Shown: positions 28,099 to 37,115 of the stretch, piece by piece
Numbering within the stretch: the first letter of the stretch is position 1
Layout: each line of letters starts with the position of its first letter
Source: Enterobacter sp. RIT418
GTDB taxonomy: Bacteria; Pseudomonadota; Gammaproteobacteria; Enterobacterales; Enterobacteriaceae
Assembly (NCBI RefSeq): GCF_003057745.1
Contig: NZ_QBJD02000001.1
Coordinates: forward strand, 62,001 to 126,000
Reading direction: 5' to 3'
Length of the DNA: 64,000 nt
The notes under the pieces: model-generated
The model's input: only the letters and a program-made list of their open reading frames with translations
What the model was told of the DNA's origin: nothing
The model's database searches: none
Program-made: the position numbers and the translations under genes

Positions 28099-28656
28099 TT
28101 AGAATGTGGTAGGCGTATGGGCACTGATAATTCGGCAAATCCCTGCCGACGTGTTGCTGAAGCTGTGCGGGATCCCGGTATTAATGGCATAGCTTTGCCC
28201 CGCGACGAGGTGATAATGCTGGCCGTTAATGGTCAACACGATCTCCCCCTCCAGTATGGTGCCGATCTCCTCACCCTGATGTTTGATTCTTTCTCCGGTT
28301 GTGGTTCCAGGCTGGTAAGTTTCAAAAATCATCGCCAGCGTACGGTTCGGATTTCCGTTATGAACCAGCTTCATCGAAACGCCCTGACTGCCCATTTCGA
28401 TAAGATCGTCCTGATTAATAACCACCTGCGGTTCATCAGGCTTTTCGGGTTCAGAAAAGAATTCCGAGAGCGACAGCCCATAAACTTTCAGCAGCTTTTG
28501 CAGCGTACTGATGGCAGGACTGACTTTGTCCTGCTCTATGGTGCTGATGGCACTGTGTGTCAATCCAGACAGTTCGGCGGCACGACGCTGTGAGAGACCC
28601 AGCCGTTGGCGGATCTCTGACAGACGTTTCCCTGGCGCCAGTCCGTCATCGCTCAT
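28099..28656 (-). CDS. puuR: PuuR, repressor of putrescine catabolism
   Basis: A 185-residue regulator, the same length as E. coli PuuR. An N-terminal XRE helix-turn-helix (IRQRLGLSQRRAAELSGLTH) is followed by a C-terminal cupin (GEEIGTILEGEIVLTINGQHY). It represses the puu genes and is released by putrescine. It lies between puuD and puuC in the same operon and would act on the boxes at 29428-29615. Confidence 0.95.
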   Translation of the reverse strand: MSDDGLAPGKRLSEIRQRLGLSQRRAAELSGLTHSAISTIEQDKVSPAISTLQKLLKVYGLSLSEFFSEPEKPDEPQVVINQDDLIEMGSQGVSMKLVHNGNPNRTLAMIFETYQPGTTTGERIKHQGEEIGTILEGEIVLTINGQHYHLVAGQSYAINTGIPHSFSNTSAGICRIISAHTPTTF

Positions 28657-28681
28657 AGTTGCATTTCCTTAACTGTAGTGG

Positions 28682-29446
28682 TCAAAGCCGCTGTTTCTCA
28701 GCAATGTAGCTCTGACAGGCGGTGATAAAACCCTCAAACAACATACGCGACAGGGCATATTCGCTGCTGTACCATTCGGGGTGCCACTGGACGCCGAGCG
28801 CAAAAGGATGACCGGTCACACTGACCGCCTCAACCAGCCCATCCGTTGAGCGTGCCTCCACGCGCAGCCGCGACCCAAGCGTTTTTGAGCCTTGCCCGTG
28901 CAGCGAGTTTACCCAAAACGTGTTGCAGCCCGGTATCAACTGAGAAAGTAATCCTCCTTCCTGAACCTGAACTTCATGTGAGGGTGCGTACTGCATCTCA
29001 ACCGGAAGCTCAGGATCTTCGCGGTGCTCAAGAAGCTCTGGCTCCTCGAAGAGACGACGATACAGAGTCCCGCCGGTGGCGACAACCAGTTCCTGTAGCC
29101 CTCGGCAGATGGCGAAAATGGGGATGCGCCTTTGAAGCGCGGCGTCGATCAGCGCCATGCTCAGAAGATCACGCCCGGGATCGGCGTAAGGCTCATCGCC
29201 GTTTTCACCATAAAGGTGCGGCTGCACGTTGCTGGGGCTGCCCGGGAGGTAAATGCCGTCCAGCCTGGGGAGAAGGGTATCAAGCAGTTCCGGCTCGGCC
29301 AGCGCGTGCGGCAGGGCAATCGGCAGGCCGCCCGCGTGGATAATCGCATTCAGGTACTTTTCTTGCAGGGTCTGGGTCTCAAGACCCTTAAGCCTGTTTC
29401 TACACATCACGACGCCAATAACTGGCTTGTACATTATATTTTCCAT
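28682..29446 (-). CDS. puuD: PuuD, gamma-glutamyl-GABA hydrolase
   Basis: A 254-residue class I glutamine-amidotransferase-like hydrolase releasing GABA from gamma-glutamyl-GABA. The catalytic cysteine is in IFAICRGLQELVVATGG (about residue 114), and the His-x-Glu pair is in GVQWHPEW near 222-224. The start MENIMYKPVIGVVMC at 29446 matches E. coli. First gene of puuDRCBE, divergent from puuA. Confidence 0.95.
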   Translation of the reverse strand: MENIMYKPVIGVVMCRNRLKGLETQTLQEKYLNAIIHAGGLPIALPHALAEPELLDTLLPRLDGIYLPGSPSNVQPHLYGENGDEPYADPGRDLLSMALIDAALQRRIPIFAICRGLQELVVATGGTLYRRLFEEPELLEHREDPELPVEMQYAPSHEVQVQEGGLLSQLIPGCNTFWVNSLHGQGSKTLGSRLRVEARSTDGLVEAVSVTGHPFALGVQWHPEWYSSEYALSRMLFEGFITACQSYIAEKQRL

Positions 29447-29615
29447 GATCGCCCTCACAAAGTGGACTAAATTTAGGCCGGTTTTGCCGTTTAAACGGCC
29501 ATTTCGTTCAATATTTTCTCAATCTAGCAGTGAGATCTGCCCTTTGCAAACTTAATTTAACATTTGACAAACAATTTGTTTGCATACAGATTCGATAGTA
29601 TGGACATTATATTTG
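29428..29615. promoter_or_regulatory. puuD-puuA divergent control region with PuuR-like boxes
   Basis: The E. coli PuuR site is AAAATATAATGAACA. At 29428-29442 the minus strand has AAAATATAATGTACA (14 of 15), within the first codons of puuD. At 29601-29615 there is CAAATATAATGTCCA (12 of 15), close to puuA. A weaker copy lies near 29504. The region also has TTGACA at 29564-29569 and a perfect 15-bp palindrome CAAACAATTTGTTTG at 29568-29582 that I cannot assign. Confidence 0.75.
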
Positions 29616-29658
29616 ACAGTCGACGTCCGCGAACGCAAACCCAAAACGGTGGTAAATC

Positions 29659-31077
29659 ATGGAAACCAATATCGTAGAAGTTGAGAACTTTGTTCAGCAG
29701 TCGGAAGAGAGGCGGGGAAGCGCATTTAGCCAGGAGGTGAAGCGCTATCTCGAGCGGTACCCGAATACGCAGTTTATCGACGTTTTGCTTACCGATCTTA
29801 ACGGCTGCTTCCGCGGGAAGCGGATCCCGGTGGCGGGTTTAGCCAAGCTGGAGAAGGGCTGCTATTTCCCGGCCTCGGTGTTTGCGATGGATATTCTCGG
29901 CAACGTCGTAGAAGAAGCAGGCCTGGGGCAAGAGCTGGGCGAGCCGGACTGCACCTGCGTGCCGGTGCTGGGCACGCTGACGCCTTCCGCCGCTGATCCG
30001 GAGTATATTGGTCAGGTCCAGCTGACGATGATGGATGAAGATGGCGCTCCCTTTGACGTTGAGCCACGGAACGTACTGAACCGCCTCTGGCAGCAGCTGC
30101 GCCAGCGCGGGCTGTTCCCGGTGGTAGCGGTAGAGCTGGAGTTCTATTTACTTGACCGTCAGCGCGATGCCGAAGGCTACCTGCAGCCGCCCTGCGCGCC
30201 GGGCACCGACGTGCGTAACACCCAGAGCCAGGTCTACTCCGTGGATAACCTCAACCATTTTGCCGACGTGCTGAACGACATCGACGAGCTGGCGCAGCTT
30301 CAGCTGATCCCCGCCGACGGCGCGGTGGCGGAAGCCTCGCCCGGCCAGTTTGAGATCAACCTTCACCACACCGAAAACGTGCTCGACGCCTGCGATGACG
30401 CGCTGGCGTTAAAACGCCTCGTGCGTCTGATGGCGGAAAAACATAAGATGCACGCCACCTTTATGGCTAAACCCTATGAAGAGCATGCGGGAAGCGGGAT
30501 GCATATCCACATCAGCATGCAAAACGCCAAGGGGGAGAACGTGCTGGCGGATAAGGACGGCGAGGATTCCGCGCTGCTCAAGCGCGCGCTGGCGGGGATG
30601 ATCGATCTGATGCCCGCCTCAATGGCGCTGCTGGCCCCGAACGTCAACTCGTACCGCCGCTTCCAGCCGGGCATGTACGTGCCGACGCAGGCGTCGTGGG
30701 GGCATAACAACCGCACGGTGGCCCTGCGCATTCCGTGCGGCGACCGCCATAACCACCGCGTGGAGTATCGCGTGGCGGGCGCGGACGCCAACCCGTATCT
30801 GGTGATGGCGGCGATTTTTGCCGGTATTTTGCACGGCCTGGACAACGATTTACCGCTTCAGGAAGAGGTGGAAGGCAACGGGCTTGAGCAGGACGGCCTG
30901 CCGTTCCCGATTCGCCAGAGCGACGCGCTGTGGGAGTTTATGCAAAACGACGACCTGCGCGAGCGGCTGGGCGAGCGTTTTTGCCACATTTACCACGCCT
31001 GTAAAAACGATGAATTACTGCAGTTTGAGCGTCTTATCACAGAAACCGAAATTGAGTGGATGTTGAAAAACGCCTGA
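29659..31077 (+). CDS. puuA: PuuA, gamma-glutamylputrescine synthetase
   Basis: A 472-residue glutamine-synthetase-family ligase that joins glutamate to putrescine using ATP, the first step of the Puu pathway. Recognisable are VVAVELEFYLLDRQ, GQFEINLHHTENVLDACDDA, the metal/ATP region GSGMHIHISMQN, and NRTVALRIPCGDRHNHRVEYR. Same length as E. coli PuuA. Divergent from puuD. Confidence 0.96.
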   Translation: METNIVEVENFVQQSEERRGSAFSQEVKRYLERYPNTQFIDVLLTDLNGCFRGKRIPVAGLAKLEKGCYFPASVFAMDILGNVVEEAGLGQELGEPDCTCVPVLGTLTPSAADPEYIGQVQLTMMDEDGAPFDVEPRNVLNRLWQQLRQRGLFPVVAVELEFYLLDRQRDAEGYLQPPCAPGTDVRNTQSQVYSVDNLNHFADVLNDIDELAQLQLIPADGAVAEASPGQFEINLHHTENVLDACDDALALKRLVRLMAEKHKMHATFMAKPYEEHAGSGMHIHISMQNAKGENVLADKDGEDSALLKRALAGMIDLMPASMALLAPNVNSYRRFQPGMYVPTQASWGHNNRTVALRIPCGDRHNHRVEYRVAGADANPYLVMAAIFAGILHGLDNDLPLQEEVEGNGLEQDGLPFPIRQSDALWEFMQNDDLRERLGERFCHIYHACKNDELLQFERLITETEIEWMLKNA

Positions 31078-31251
31078 TGACGGCCCCCGCAAGGGGCCCG
31101 CTTTATCCCTCTAATCAGTAGCATCATACGGCCTGCGCGGAGCCTGGCCGAAAACTTGCTGGAAACCCAGCCATTTCCCGGGTGTCGCGTTATGGAGCGC
31201 AGGCGGCAACGGGGCTTCAGTTAACGACACTGTGTGTGACGAGGAAATGAA

Positions 31252-31446
31252 ATGATGCAGATGTTTAAATATCCGCAAGGAGAGGGGGGCCTGTGCGCCC
31301 GCCGTCATGAATGCGAGCCGGTTCTGGCCCGCAGCACTTCTCACCTTCACGTTTTGGCTTCACCTCCCTTGCTCTACAGGGTTGTCAAAAGGCTTCTGCC
31401 CCGACAGCTCGCGGTAAGCACGGGAGGGCTGGCCTATGGCGACTAA
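31252..31446 (+). CDS. Possible upstream ORF overlapping the puuP start
   Basis: In the 358-bp puuA-puuP gap, a 64-codon ORF starts with ATGATG after GACGAGGAAATGAA. It runs to a TAA at 31444-31446, which is 9 bp inside puuP. Its product is basic and leucine-rich in the second half ([20 protein letters not shown]). The composition does not look like a normal protein: many rare glycine codons, no domain. Overlap with puuP suggests translational coupling or a leader peptide. The gap also holds a weak GGCCCC-GGGGCC stem after puuA (31082-31098). Confidence 0.35.
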   Translation: MMQMFKYPQGEGGLCARRHECEPVLARSTSHLHVLASPPLLYRVVKRLLPRQLAVSTGGLAYGD

Positions 31447-32827
31447 CACCTCTCTCAACGTTCCGGCCGCCGCGGAAAAACCCCGGCTGCGTAAATCGCT
31501 CAAGCTCTGGCAGGTGGTGATGATGGGCCTGGCCTATCTCACGCCGATGACGGTGTTTGACACCTTTGGGATCGTCTCCGGCATCAGCAACGGTCACGTG
31601 CCGGCCTCCTATCTGCTGGCGCTGGCGGGCGTGCTGTTCACCGCCATTAGCTACGGCAAGCTGGTGCGCCAGTTCCCGGAGGCGGGGTCGGCCTATACCT
31701 ACGCGCAAAAATCGATTGGCCCCCACGTGGGCTTTATGGTCGGCTGGTCGTCGCTGCTGGACTATCTCTTTTTACCGATGATTAACGTCCTGCTGGCGAA
31801 AATCTACCTCGCGGCGATGTTCCCGGACGTGCCGCAGTGGATTTGGGTAGTCACCTTCGTGACCATCCTGACGCTGGCGAACCTCAAGAGCGTGAGCCTG
31901 GTGGCGAACTTTAATACCCTGTTCGTGCTGGTGCAGGTGTCGATCATGGTGGTGTTCGTGGTGCTGGTGGTGCAGGGGCTGCACAAGGGCGAGGGGGTGG
32001 GCACCGTCTGGTCGCTTCAGCCGTTTATCAGCCAGAACGCGCACTTAATTCCGATTATCACCGGGGCGACCATCGTCTGCTTCTCGTTCCTCGGCTTTGA
32101 CGCGGTGACCACGCTCTCCGAGGAGACGCCGAACGCCGGGAAGGTTATCCCGAAAGCGATTTTCCTGACCGCGCTGTACGGGGGGCTGATCTTCATCATT
32201 GCGTCGTTCTTTATGCAGCTGTTCTTCCCGGACATCAGCCGCTTTAAGGACCCGGACGCGGCGCTGCCGGAAATAGCGCTGTACGTCGGCGGCAAGCTGT
32301 TCCAGTCCATTTTCCTCTGCACCACCTTTGTGAATACGCTGGCGTCCGGGCTGGCCTCGCACGCCAGCGTGTCGCGCCTGCTGTACGTGATGGGGCGCGA
32401 TAACGTCTTCCCGGAGCGGGTGTTTGGCTACGTTCATCCGAAGTGGCGCACCCCCGCGCTGAACGTGATCATGGTTGGCGTGGTTGCGCTGTCGGCGCTG
32501 TTCTTCGACCTGGTAACCGCGACGGCGCTGATCAACTTCGGCGCGCTGGTGGCCTTTACCTTTGTGAACCTGTCGGTCTTTAACCACTTCTGGCGCCGCA
32601 AGGGCTATAACAAAACGTGGAAAGACCGCTTTCACTACCTGCTGCTGCCGATGATCGGTGCGGTGACGGTCGGCGTGCTGTGGATCAACCTGGAGGCCAC
32701 CTCGCTGACGCTGGGCCTGGTGTGGGCTTCTCTCGGTGTGCTTTACCTCACGTACCTGACCCGCCGCTTCCGCAGGCCGCCGCCGCAGTTTGCCGCGGGC
32801 AAAACGGAGCAGGCCTGGGAATCCTAG
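31436..32827 (+). CDS. puuP: PuuP, putrescine importer
   Basis: A 463-residue APC-superfamily permease with about 12 hydrophobic segments, matching E. coli PuuP (461). The N-terminal consensus [22 protein letters not shown] and the [19 protein letters not shown] segment are present. It imports putrescine by proton symport and feeds PuuA. The start ATG at 31436 follows GGAGGG. Confidence 0.94.
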   Translation: MATNTSLNVPAAAEKPRLRKSLKLWQVVMMGLAYLTPMTVFDTFGIVSGISNGHVPASYLLALAGVLFTAISYGKLVRQFPEAGSAYTYAQKSIGPHVGFMVGWSSLLDYLFLPMINVLLAKIYLAAMFPDVPQWIWVVTFVTILTLANLKSVSLVANFNTLFVLVQVSIMVVFVVLVVQGLHKGEGVGTVWSLQPFISQNAHLIPIITGATIVCFSFLGFDAVTTLSEETPNAGKVIPKAIFLTALYGGLIFIIASFFMQLFFPDISRFKDPDAALPEIALYVGGKLFQSIFLCTTFVNTLASGLASHASVSRLLYVMGRDNVFPERVFGYVHPKWRTPALNVIMVGVVALSALFFDLVTATALINFGALVAFTFVNLSVFNHFWRRKGYNKTWKDRFHYLLLPMIGAVTVGVLWINLEATSLTLGLVWASLGVLYLTYLTRRFRRPPPQFAAGKTEQAWES

Positions 32828-32835
32828 CCGGCAAC

Positions 32836-32870
32836 GACGCGAGCCTCCCGCGCTTAGAGAGGCTCGCGTC
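32836..32870. terminator. Stem-loop between puuP and mgtE
   Basis: A 12-bp stem GACGCGAGCCTC...GAGGCTCGCGTC between convergent puuP and mgtE. No T-run on either side, so it may be a transcript-end stabiliser more than an efficient terminator. Confidence 0.65.
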
Positions 32871-32874
32871 AGTC

Positions 32875-33876
32875 TTATGACAGGCCGAGCGTGTACTGGG
32901 CAATCTTGAAGTAGATGATCAGCCCGGTACCGTCGATAAGGGTAGCGATAAACGGCGCGGATACCACCGCCGGGTCGATGCCGCAGCGCTTGAGCACCAT
33001 CGGAATGATCGACGACACAATCGCGCTCCACAGGGTGATACAGATCAGCGTCAGGCTGACGATAAGCGTGATCTCCAGCCCAATCCCCATCATCCAGGCG
33101 CGGAAACAGCCCGCCAGGCCCAGCGTCACCGCAATCATAAACGAGGTGGTCATCTCCTTTTGCAGCACGCGGCCCACGTCCTTTAGCCCCACCTCGCCCA
33201 GCGCCATGGCGCGCACCAGCGTGGAGGTGATCTGCGTGCCGCTGTTCCCCCCGGTGCCGATCAGCAGCGGGATAAAGAACGCCAGCGCGATGGCGGACTC
33301 CAGCGCCTCTTCAAAGTGCTGAATGACGGAGCTGGTGTAGGCTTCCGCGACAAACAGCAGCAGCAGCCAGACGGAGCGCTTTTTCCACAGGCTGACCGGG
33401 CTGGTTTCCAGATAGGGCTTTTCCAGCGGCAGCGTTGCCCCCTGCAGCTGGGCATCTTCCGTTACGTCATCTTCCAGCAGGTGGGCGATTTCGCGCTCGG
33501 TCAGGCAGCCGACCAGCTTGCCGTGCGTAACCACCGGCACCACGTCCGCCTCGCCGTGGGCCAGCAGCCTGGCCACGTCGGCGCGCTTATCTTCCGGTTT
33601 CACCTGAATAAAATGGGAAATCATCAGCGCCTTAACGGGCTGTACCGCATCCGTTTCCTGCAGCAGTTTGCGCACGGCAATCATGCCCGCCAGACGGCCA
33701 CTGTCCTCGATGAAAATATGCGAAGGAATATCGTCGCTTTTTAATTTCTCAAAAAACTGCTCGCGCGCCAGCGCCACGCAAAGTGAAATATCAATAACGA
33801 TGAAATCGGTATTCATATATTGCGCGATCGCGCTGTCGATGAATGCCGGATTCTGATTGTGAATAGCGAAAGACAT
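32875..33876 (-). CDS. mgtE: MgtE-type magnesium channel lacking the N domain
   Basis: A 333-residue MgtE family protein. Residues about 20-140 are a CBS-domain pair (IFIEDSGRLAGMIAV, VPVVTHGKLVGCLTEREI). The C-terminal five-helix channel domain starts near 165, with the hallmark IPLLIGTGGNSGTQ and DPAVVSAPFIATLIDGTGLI. The superhelical MgtE_N domain found in the 450-residue form is missing. The start at 33876 follows AAGGGA; a longer in-frame ORF reads backward into the riboswitch and is not credible. E. coli K-12 has no counterpart. Confidence 0.9.
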   Translation of the reverse strand: MSFAIHNQNPAFIDSAIAQYMNTDFIVIDISLCVALAREQFFEKLKSDDIPSHIFIEDSGRLAGMIAVRKLLQETDAVQPVKALMISHFIQVKPEDKRADVARLLAHGEADVVPVVTHGKLVGCLTEREIAHLLEDDVTEDAQLQGATLPLEKPYLETSPVSLWKKRSVWLLLLFVAEAYTSSVIQHFEEALESAIALAFFIPLLIGTGGNSGTQITSTLVRAMALGEVGLKDVGRVLQKEMTTSFMIAVTLGLAGCFRAWMMGIGLEITLIVSLTLICITLWSAIVSSIIPMVLKRCGIDPAVVSAPFIATLIDGTGLIIYFKIAQYTLGLS

Positions 33877-33927
33877 AGTGAATTCCCTTTGAATAATAAA
33901 ATCTCTCAGGGGCGAGCAAGACAGGGC

Positions 33928-34103
33928 ATATCGTAGAGGAGATCCCCACGTCCTGGGTTCAGCACTGTACACCGTATCCTTAAATGAGGAAGTTATACTG
34001 ACAAAGCCTTGATTCGACAGTGCCTGTTTTACCCTGTGCCGGTTCTCTCGAACCCACCAGAGCGATAACGTGTATTTGTACAGGAGCCTCGCCATAACGA
34101 GAT
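33928..34103 (-). promoter_or_regulatory. M-box (ykoK) magnesium riboswitch upstream of mgtE
   Basis: The minus-strand leader of mgtE contains the M-box core blocks in order. GCGAGGCTCCTGTACA is near the 5' side (known core: GGUGAGGCUCCUAUA), and GGTGTACAGTGCT is near the 3' side (known: GCCAUACAGUGCU). ATCTCGT at the 5' end can pair with ACGATAT at the 3' end as P1. The aptamer spans about 176 nt, typical for the family, and ends about 50 nt before the start codon. The expression platform is not clear to me. Confidence 0.88.
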
Positions 34104-34438
34104 CGTTGTAAACGAGGGGAATAATACGCATTTTTTTTCCGGGTGCCGCGGAATCTAAATAATGTTTAAGGAACGTTTAAGAGAATATATTTTATGCGTT
34201 TATTGACCAACGGTTTAATAATGCCTCTGGAAATCCGCTGGTTATTCCGCTATTCGTTATCCGGCACGCGCTGGCGAATTGCCTCGGGATAACCCAGGGC
34301 AAAAGAGGCGTGCAGATAACGTCTCATGCGGCACGCCTCAGGCCCGGCGTGGAAACAGCCTGTCGAATGCGATACAGTCCGTTCAGGGTTATAGTTTACT
34401 CTCAAACTCTGATTTTGAGATGACGAGGAGCCAGCGTA
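34104..34438. other. Intergenic region between the mgtE leader and the AraC/GlxA-type gene
   Basis: About 335 bp holding the presumed mgtE promoter (minus) and the promoter of the next plus-strand gene. It has one notable structure: a 9-bp inverted repeat GAGGCGTGC...GCACGCCTC at 34305-34339 with an 18-nt loop. No T-run follows it. Function unknown. Confidence 0.4.
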
Positions 34439-35452
34439 ATGCCCCTATACGACGCCGGGCCGAAGCCGGATTTGACCATCGGCTTTCTGCTGATGCCCCA
34501 GTTCACCCTTGCTTCCGTCGCCGGGCTGGTGGAGTCTTTGCGCTTTGCGGCGGACGAATCTTTCTCCAGCCGCCAGATATTTTGCCGCTGGGAGTGGATG
34601 ACCTGCGATAACCAGCCGGTCACGGCCAGCTGCGGCCTGCCGGTTTCCCCGACGGCGACGCTCGATTTCAGCAAGGAGTGGGACTACGTTGTGGTGGCGG
34701 GCGGGCTGCTCGAAGAGACGCGCCATCCGCCGCGCTGGCTGCTGCAGGCGCTGCGCGACCTGCACGCGAGAAATATCCCGATTATCACCCTGTGCAGCGG
34801 CGCCTTTGTGGCCGGTAACGCCGGGCTGCTGGACGGGCGTCACTGCGCGATCCACTTCACCACCCGCGACGAGTTTCGGATGCGTTTTCCGAAGGCGATC
34901 CCGGTCATCGATAAAACCTACATTAAAGACGGCGGGATAATCTCCTGTCCCGGCGGCACGGCGATCGATCTTGCCGCCGACCTGATCCGCCAGCACTGCG
35001 GGCTGGTTCGCTCCCAGAAGGTGCTAAAATATCTGCTGGTGGACGATGCCCCCCAGCCCGCCAGAAGGACGAAGCAAAAAGTCCCGCTCAACGCCCCGGA
35101 CGTGTATGAAAACGAGCTGGTAAGCAGGGTGATTGGCTTTATGAAGCACCACCTCGATTCACCGATCCCGCTGAGCGAGGTGGCGGAATTTGCGGGCGTC
35201 ACCTTCCGCCAGCTGAACCTGATCTTTACCCAGTGTACCGGCCATTCCGCGGCCGTGTACTGGCGCACCCTGCGTCTTGAACAGGCGCGCAAGCTGATGG
35301 CTGACTCAAGCAACAGCATCACGGCCATCGCCGCCGCCACCGGCTTTTCGGACGCCTCGCATCTGATTGCGTGGTTTCGCAAGCAGTACGGCGAAACGCC
35401 CAGCTCGTTTCGCAAGCGGCGCAGGGAGGTCGAGAAGCTGGTGAGGGAATAA
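34439..35452 (+). CDS. GlxA-family AraC-type regulator with DJ-1/PfpI domain
   Basis: A 337-residue regulator. The N-terminal DJ-1/PfpI domain (about 10-185) includes the nucleophile-elbow region IITLCSGAFVAGNAGLLDG; the C-terminal AraC pair of helix-turn-helices (about 225-325) includes PLSEVAEFAGVTFRQLNLIF and SITAIAAATGFSDASHLIAWF. Members regulate catabolism of amines and amino acids such as arginine or carnitine. Target unknown here; the neighbouring transporter and catabolic genes are candidates. Convergent with the MFS gene, 31 bp apart. Confidence 0.88.
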   Translation: MPLYDAGPKPDLTIGFLLMPQFTLASVAGLVESLRFAADESFSSRQIFCRWEWMTCDNQPVTASCGLPVSPTATLDFSKEWDYVVVAGGLLEETRHPPRWLLQALRDLHARNIPIITLCSGAFVAGNAGLLDGRHCAIHFTTRDEFRMRFPKAIPVIDKTYIKDGGIISCPGGTAIDLAADLIRQHCGLVRSQKVLKYLLVDDAPQPARRTKQKVPLNAPDVYENELVSRVIGFMKHHLDSPIPLSEVAEFAGVTFRQLNLIFTQCTGHSAAVYWRTLRLEQARKLMADSSNSITAIAAATGFSDASHLIAWFRKQYGETPSSFRKRRREVEKLVRE

Positions 35453-35483
35453 GGCCAGGCGCGGCGCGGCCTGGCATAACGCG

Positions 35484-36869
35484 TTAGAAGCTCTGCCGTT
35501 TCGGCATCGCCGCCTGCATAGACACCCTGTCGCGCGGAGGTGTCTCCTCAAGCGATGCGGCCTCTTCCAGGCTGCGGGCCGTGGTCTCCGGCGCGAGGAA
35601 CCACGACACCACCAGGCCAAAGAAGGTGATGGCCGCCGCAATATACATCGTCGGGCCGATGCCCAGGCTTTGCAGCGATACCGGCACCAGCCAGGTCCCC
35701 ACGGCTGCGCCAATGCGCGACAGCGAGGTGCCAACGCCGACCGCGCCCGCGCGGATCTCGGTGGGAAAAATCTCGTTAGGGTAGACCAGCTGTAGCACCT
35801 GCGCGCCGCCGATGAACAGGGCGTACAGGCCAAACATCAGCAGGATCAGCGCAGAGGGGCCGTCGCGCAGCAGCCCTAACAGCAGCAGCGCCAGGCCTGA
35901 CCACAGGAAGCTGTGCAGCAGCAGCCTGCGGCGGCCGAGAACGTTGACCAGGCGAGTGGCGATAACGCAGCCGACGACAAACAGCAGCGTAATGGCAACC
36001 GAGCCGTAGGATGCCCAGCCGCCGGTCAGGTGCAGCGCGTCCAGCACCTTCGGCGCAAAGGCATACACGGCGAAAACCGGGATGACGGAGCAGGTCCAGA
36101 AGACGGTGACGAACGCCATCCGCTTGCCGTAGCCGGAATGCAGCAGGCTGGCAAAGGAGAGGTTTTTGCTCTCGGCCTGCACGGGCAGGTTATCCAGACC
36201 AAAGCCGGGGCCGTAGACGCGGCGAATTATCGCTTCGGCCTCCGCGTGGCGGCCTTTGCTCATCAGCCAGCGCGGCGATTCCGGGGTACCCAGACGCACC
36301 AGAAACAGCAGGACGCCAATAACGGCGGTGCTGGCCAGCGTCAGACGCCAGGCGTCAGGCCCGCCAAACCGGAGGATCGCTTCGCCCGTCAGATAGGCGG
36401 TGGCCGCCCCCGCGAACCACAGAATGGTCAGGGTGGCGAGGCAGGGCCCGCGGTTTTTCTTCGGCAGAAACTCCACCAGGAAGGCGGTTGCCACCGGGTA
36501 TTCAATTCCCACGGCCACGCCGTTCATAAAGCGCAGGGCAAAGAGCATTTCGCCGCTCTGCACCCAGTACTGCGCCACGGAGCAGACCACGAACAGCGTA
36601 GGGCCCACGAAATAGAGCACGCGGCGGCCGAGGCGGTCGGTCAGCGCGCCGCCGATAAAGCCGCCGAAGAAAATGCCGATCAGCGCCGAGGCGGCGATCA
36701 GCCCCTCCCAGAAGGCGCTCAGGCCCAGCGCGGGAGAGACTTTCATCATCGCGATGCCGATGATGCTCAGCACGTAGCCATCAACAAAGGAGCCGCCGCC
36801 CGAGCGCACGGTCAAAAGCCGGTGGAAGCGGTTAAGGGGGACATCTTCTACAGAAATAGTTTTTGACAT
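35484..36869 (-). CDS. MFS transporter, metabolite:H+ symporter type
   Basis: A 461-residue major facilitator with 12 hydrophobic segments. The loop 2-3 motif is GFIGGALTDRLGRR and the sugar-porter-like PESPRWLMSKGR follows helix 6. It belongs to the sugar/metabolite porter group containing YaaU and YdjK; the substrate cannot be read from the sequence. Start preceded by AGGAG. It lies downstream of yddG on the same strand with a 246-bp gap. Confidence 0.85.
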   Translation of the reverse strand: MSKTISVEDVPLNRFHRLLTVRSGGGSFVDGYVLSIIGIAMMKVSPALGLSAFWEGLIAASALIGIFFGGFIGGALTDRLGRRVLYFVGPTLFVVCSVAQYWVQSGEMLFALRFMNGVAVGIEYPVATAFLVEFLPKKNRGPCLATLTILWFAGAATAYLTGEAILRFGGPDAWRLTLASTAVIGVLLFLVRLGTPESPRWLMSKGRHAEAEAIIRRVYGPGFGLDNLPVQAESKNLSFASLLHSGYGKRMAFVTVFWTCSVIPVFAVYAFAPKVLDALHLTGGWASYGSVAITLLFVVGCVIATRLVNVLGRRRLLLHSFLWSGLALLLLGLLRDGPSALILLMFGLYALFIGGAQVLQLVYPNEIFPTEIRAGAVGVGTSLSRIGAAVGTWLVPVSLQSLGIGPTMYIAAAITFFGLVVSWFLAPETTARSLEEAASLEETPPRDRVSMQAAMPKRQSF

Positions 36870-37115
36870 GGTAACTCCTGTCTTTCCCCGACGTCGTTGA
36901 ATTAACGGCTGTAACAGTCCTTAAAAGCGATGGAGGCTTATTACAGGCGCACGCAGACGGTGCCGTTAATCAAACGATTACGGTATAAATGTAGGTCAGG
37001 TAAAATAAATAACGGGTTATGAATAAAAACGCTTTTCTGTTATTGAGGGACTTTCATTATTAATACTCCTCCGGTGCAGGATGGTCGGATAAGATGTTTT
37101 TTTATTATTAATGTC

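Noticed and set aside
33877-34131. In-frame N-terminal extension of mgtE giving a 418-residue protein
   Set aside because: The extension is coded by the M-box riboswitch region, has no MgtE_N similarity, and a proper ribosome-binding site precedes the ATG at 33876.
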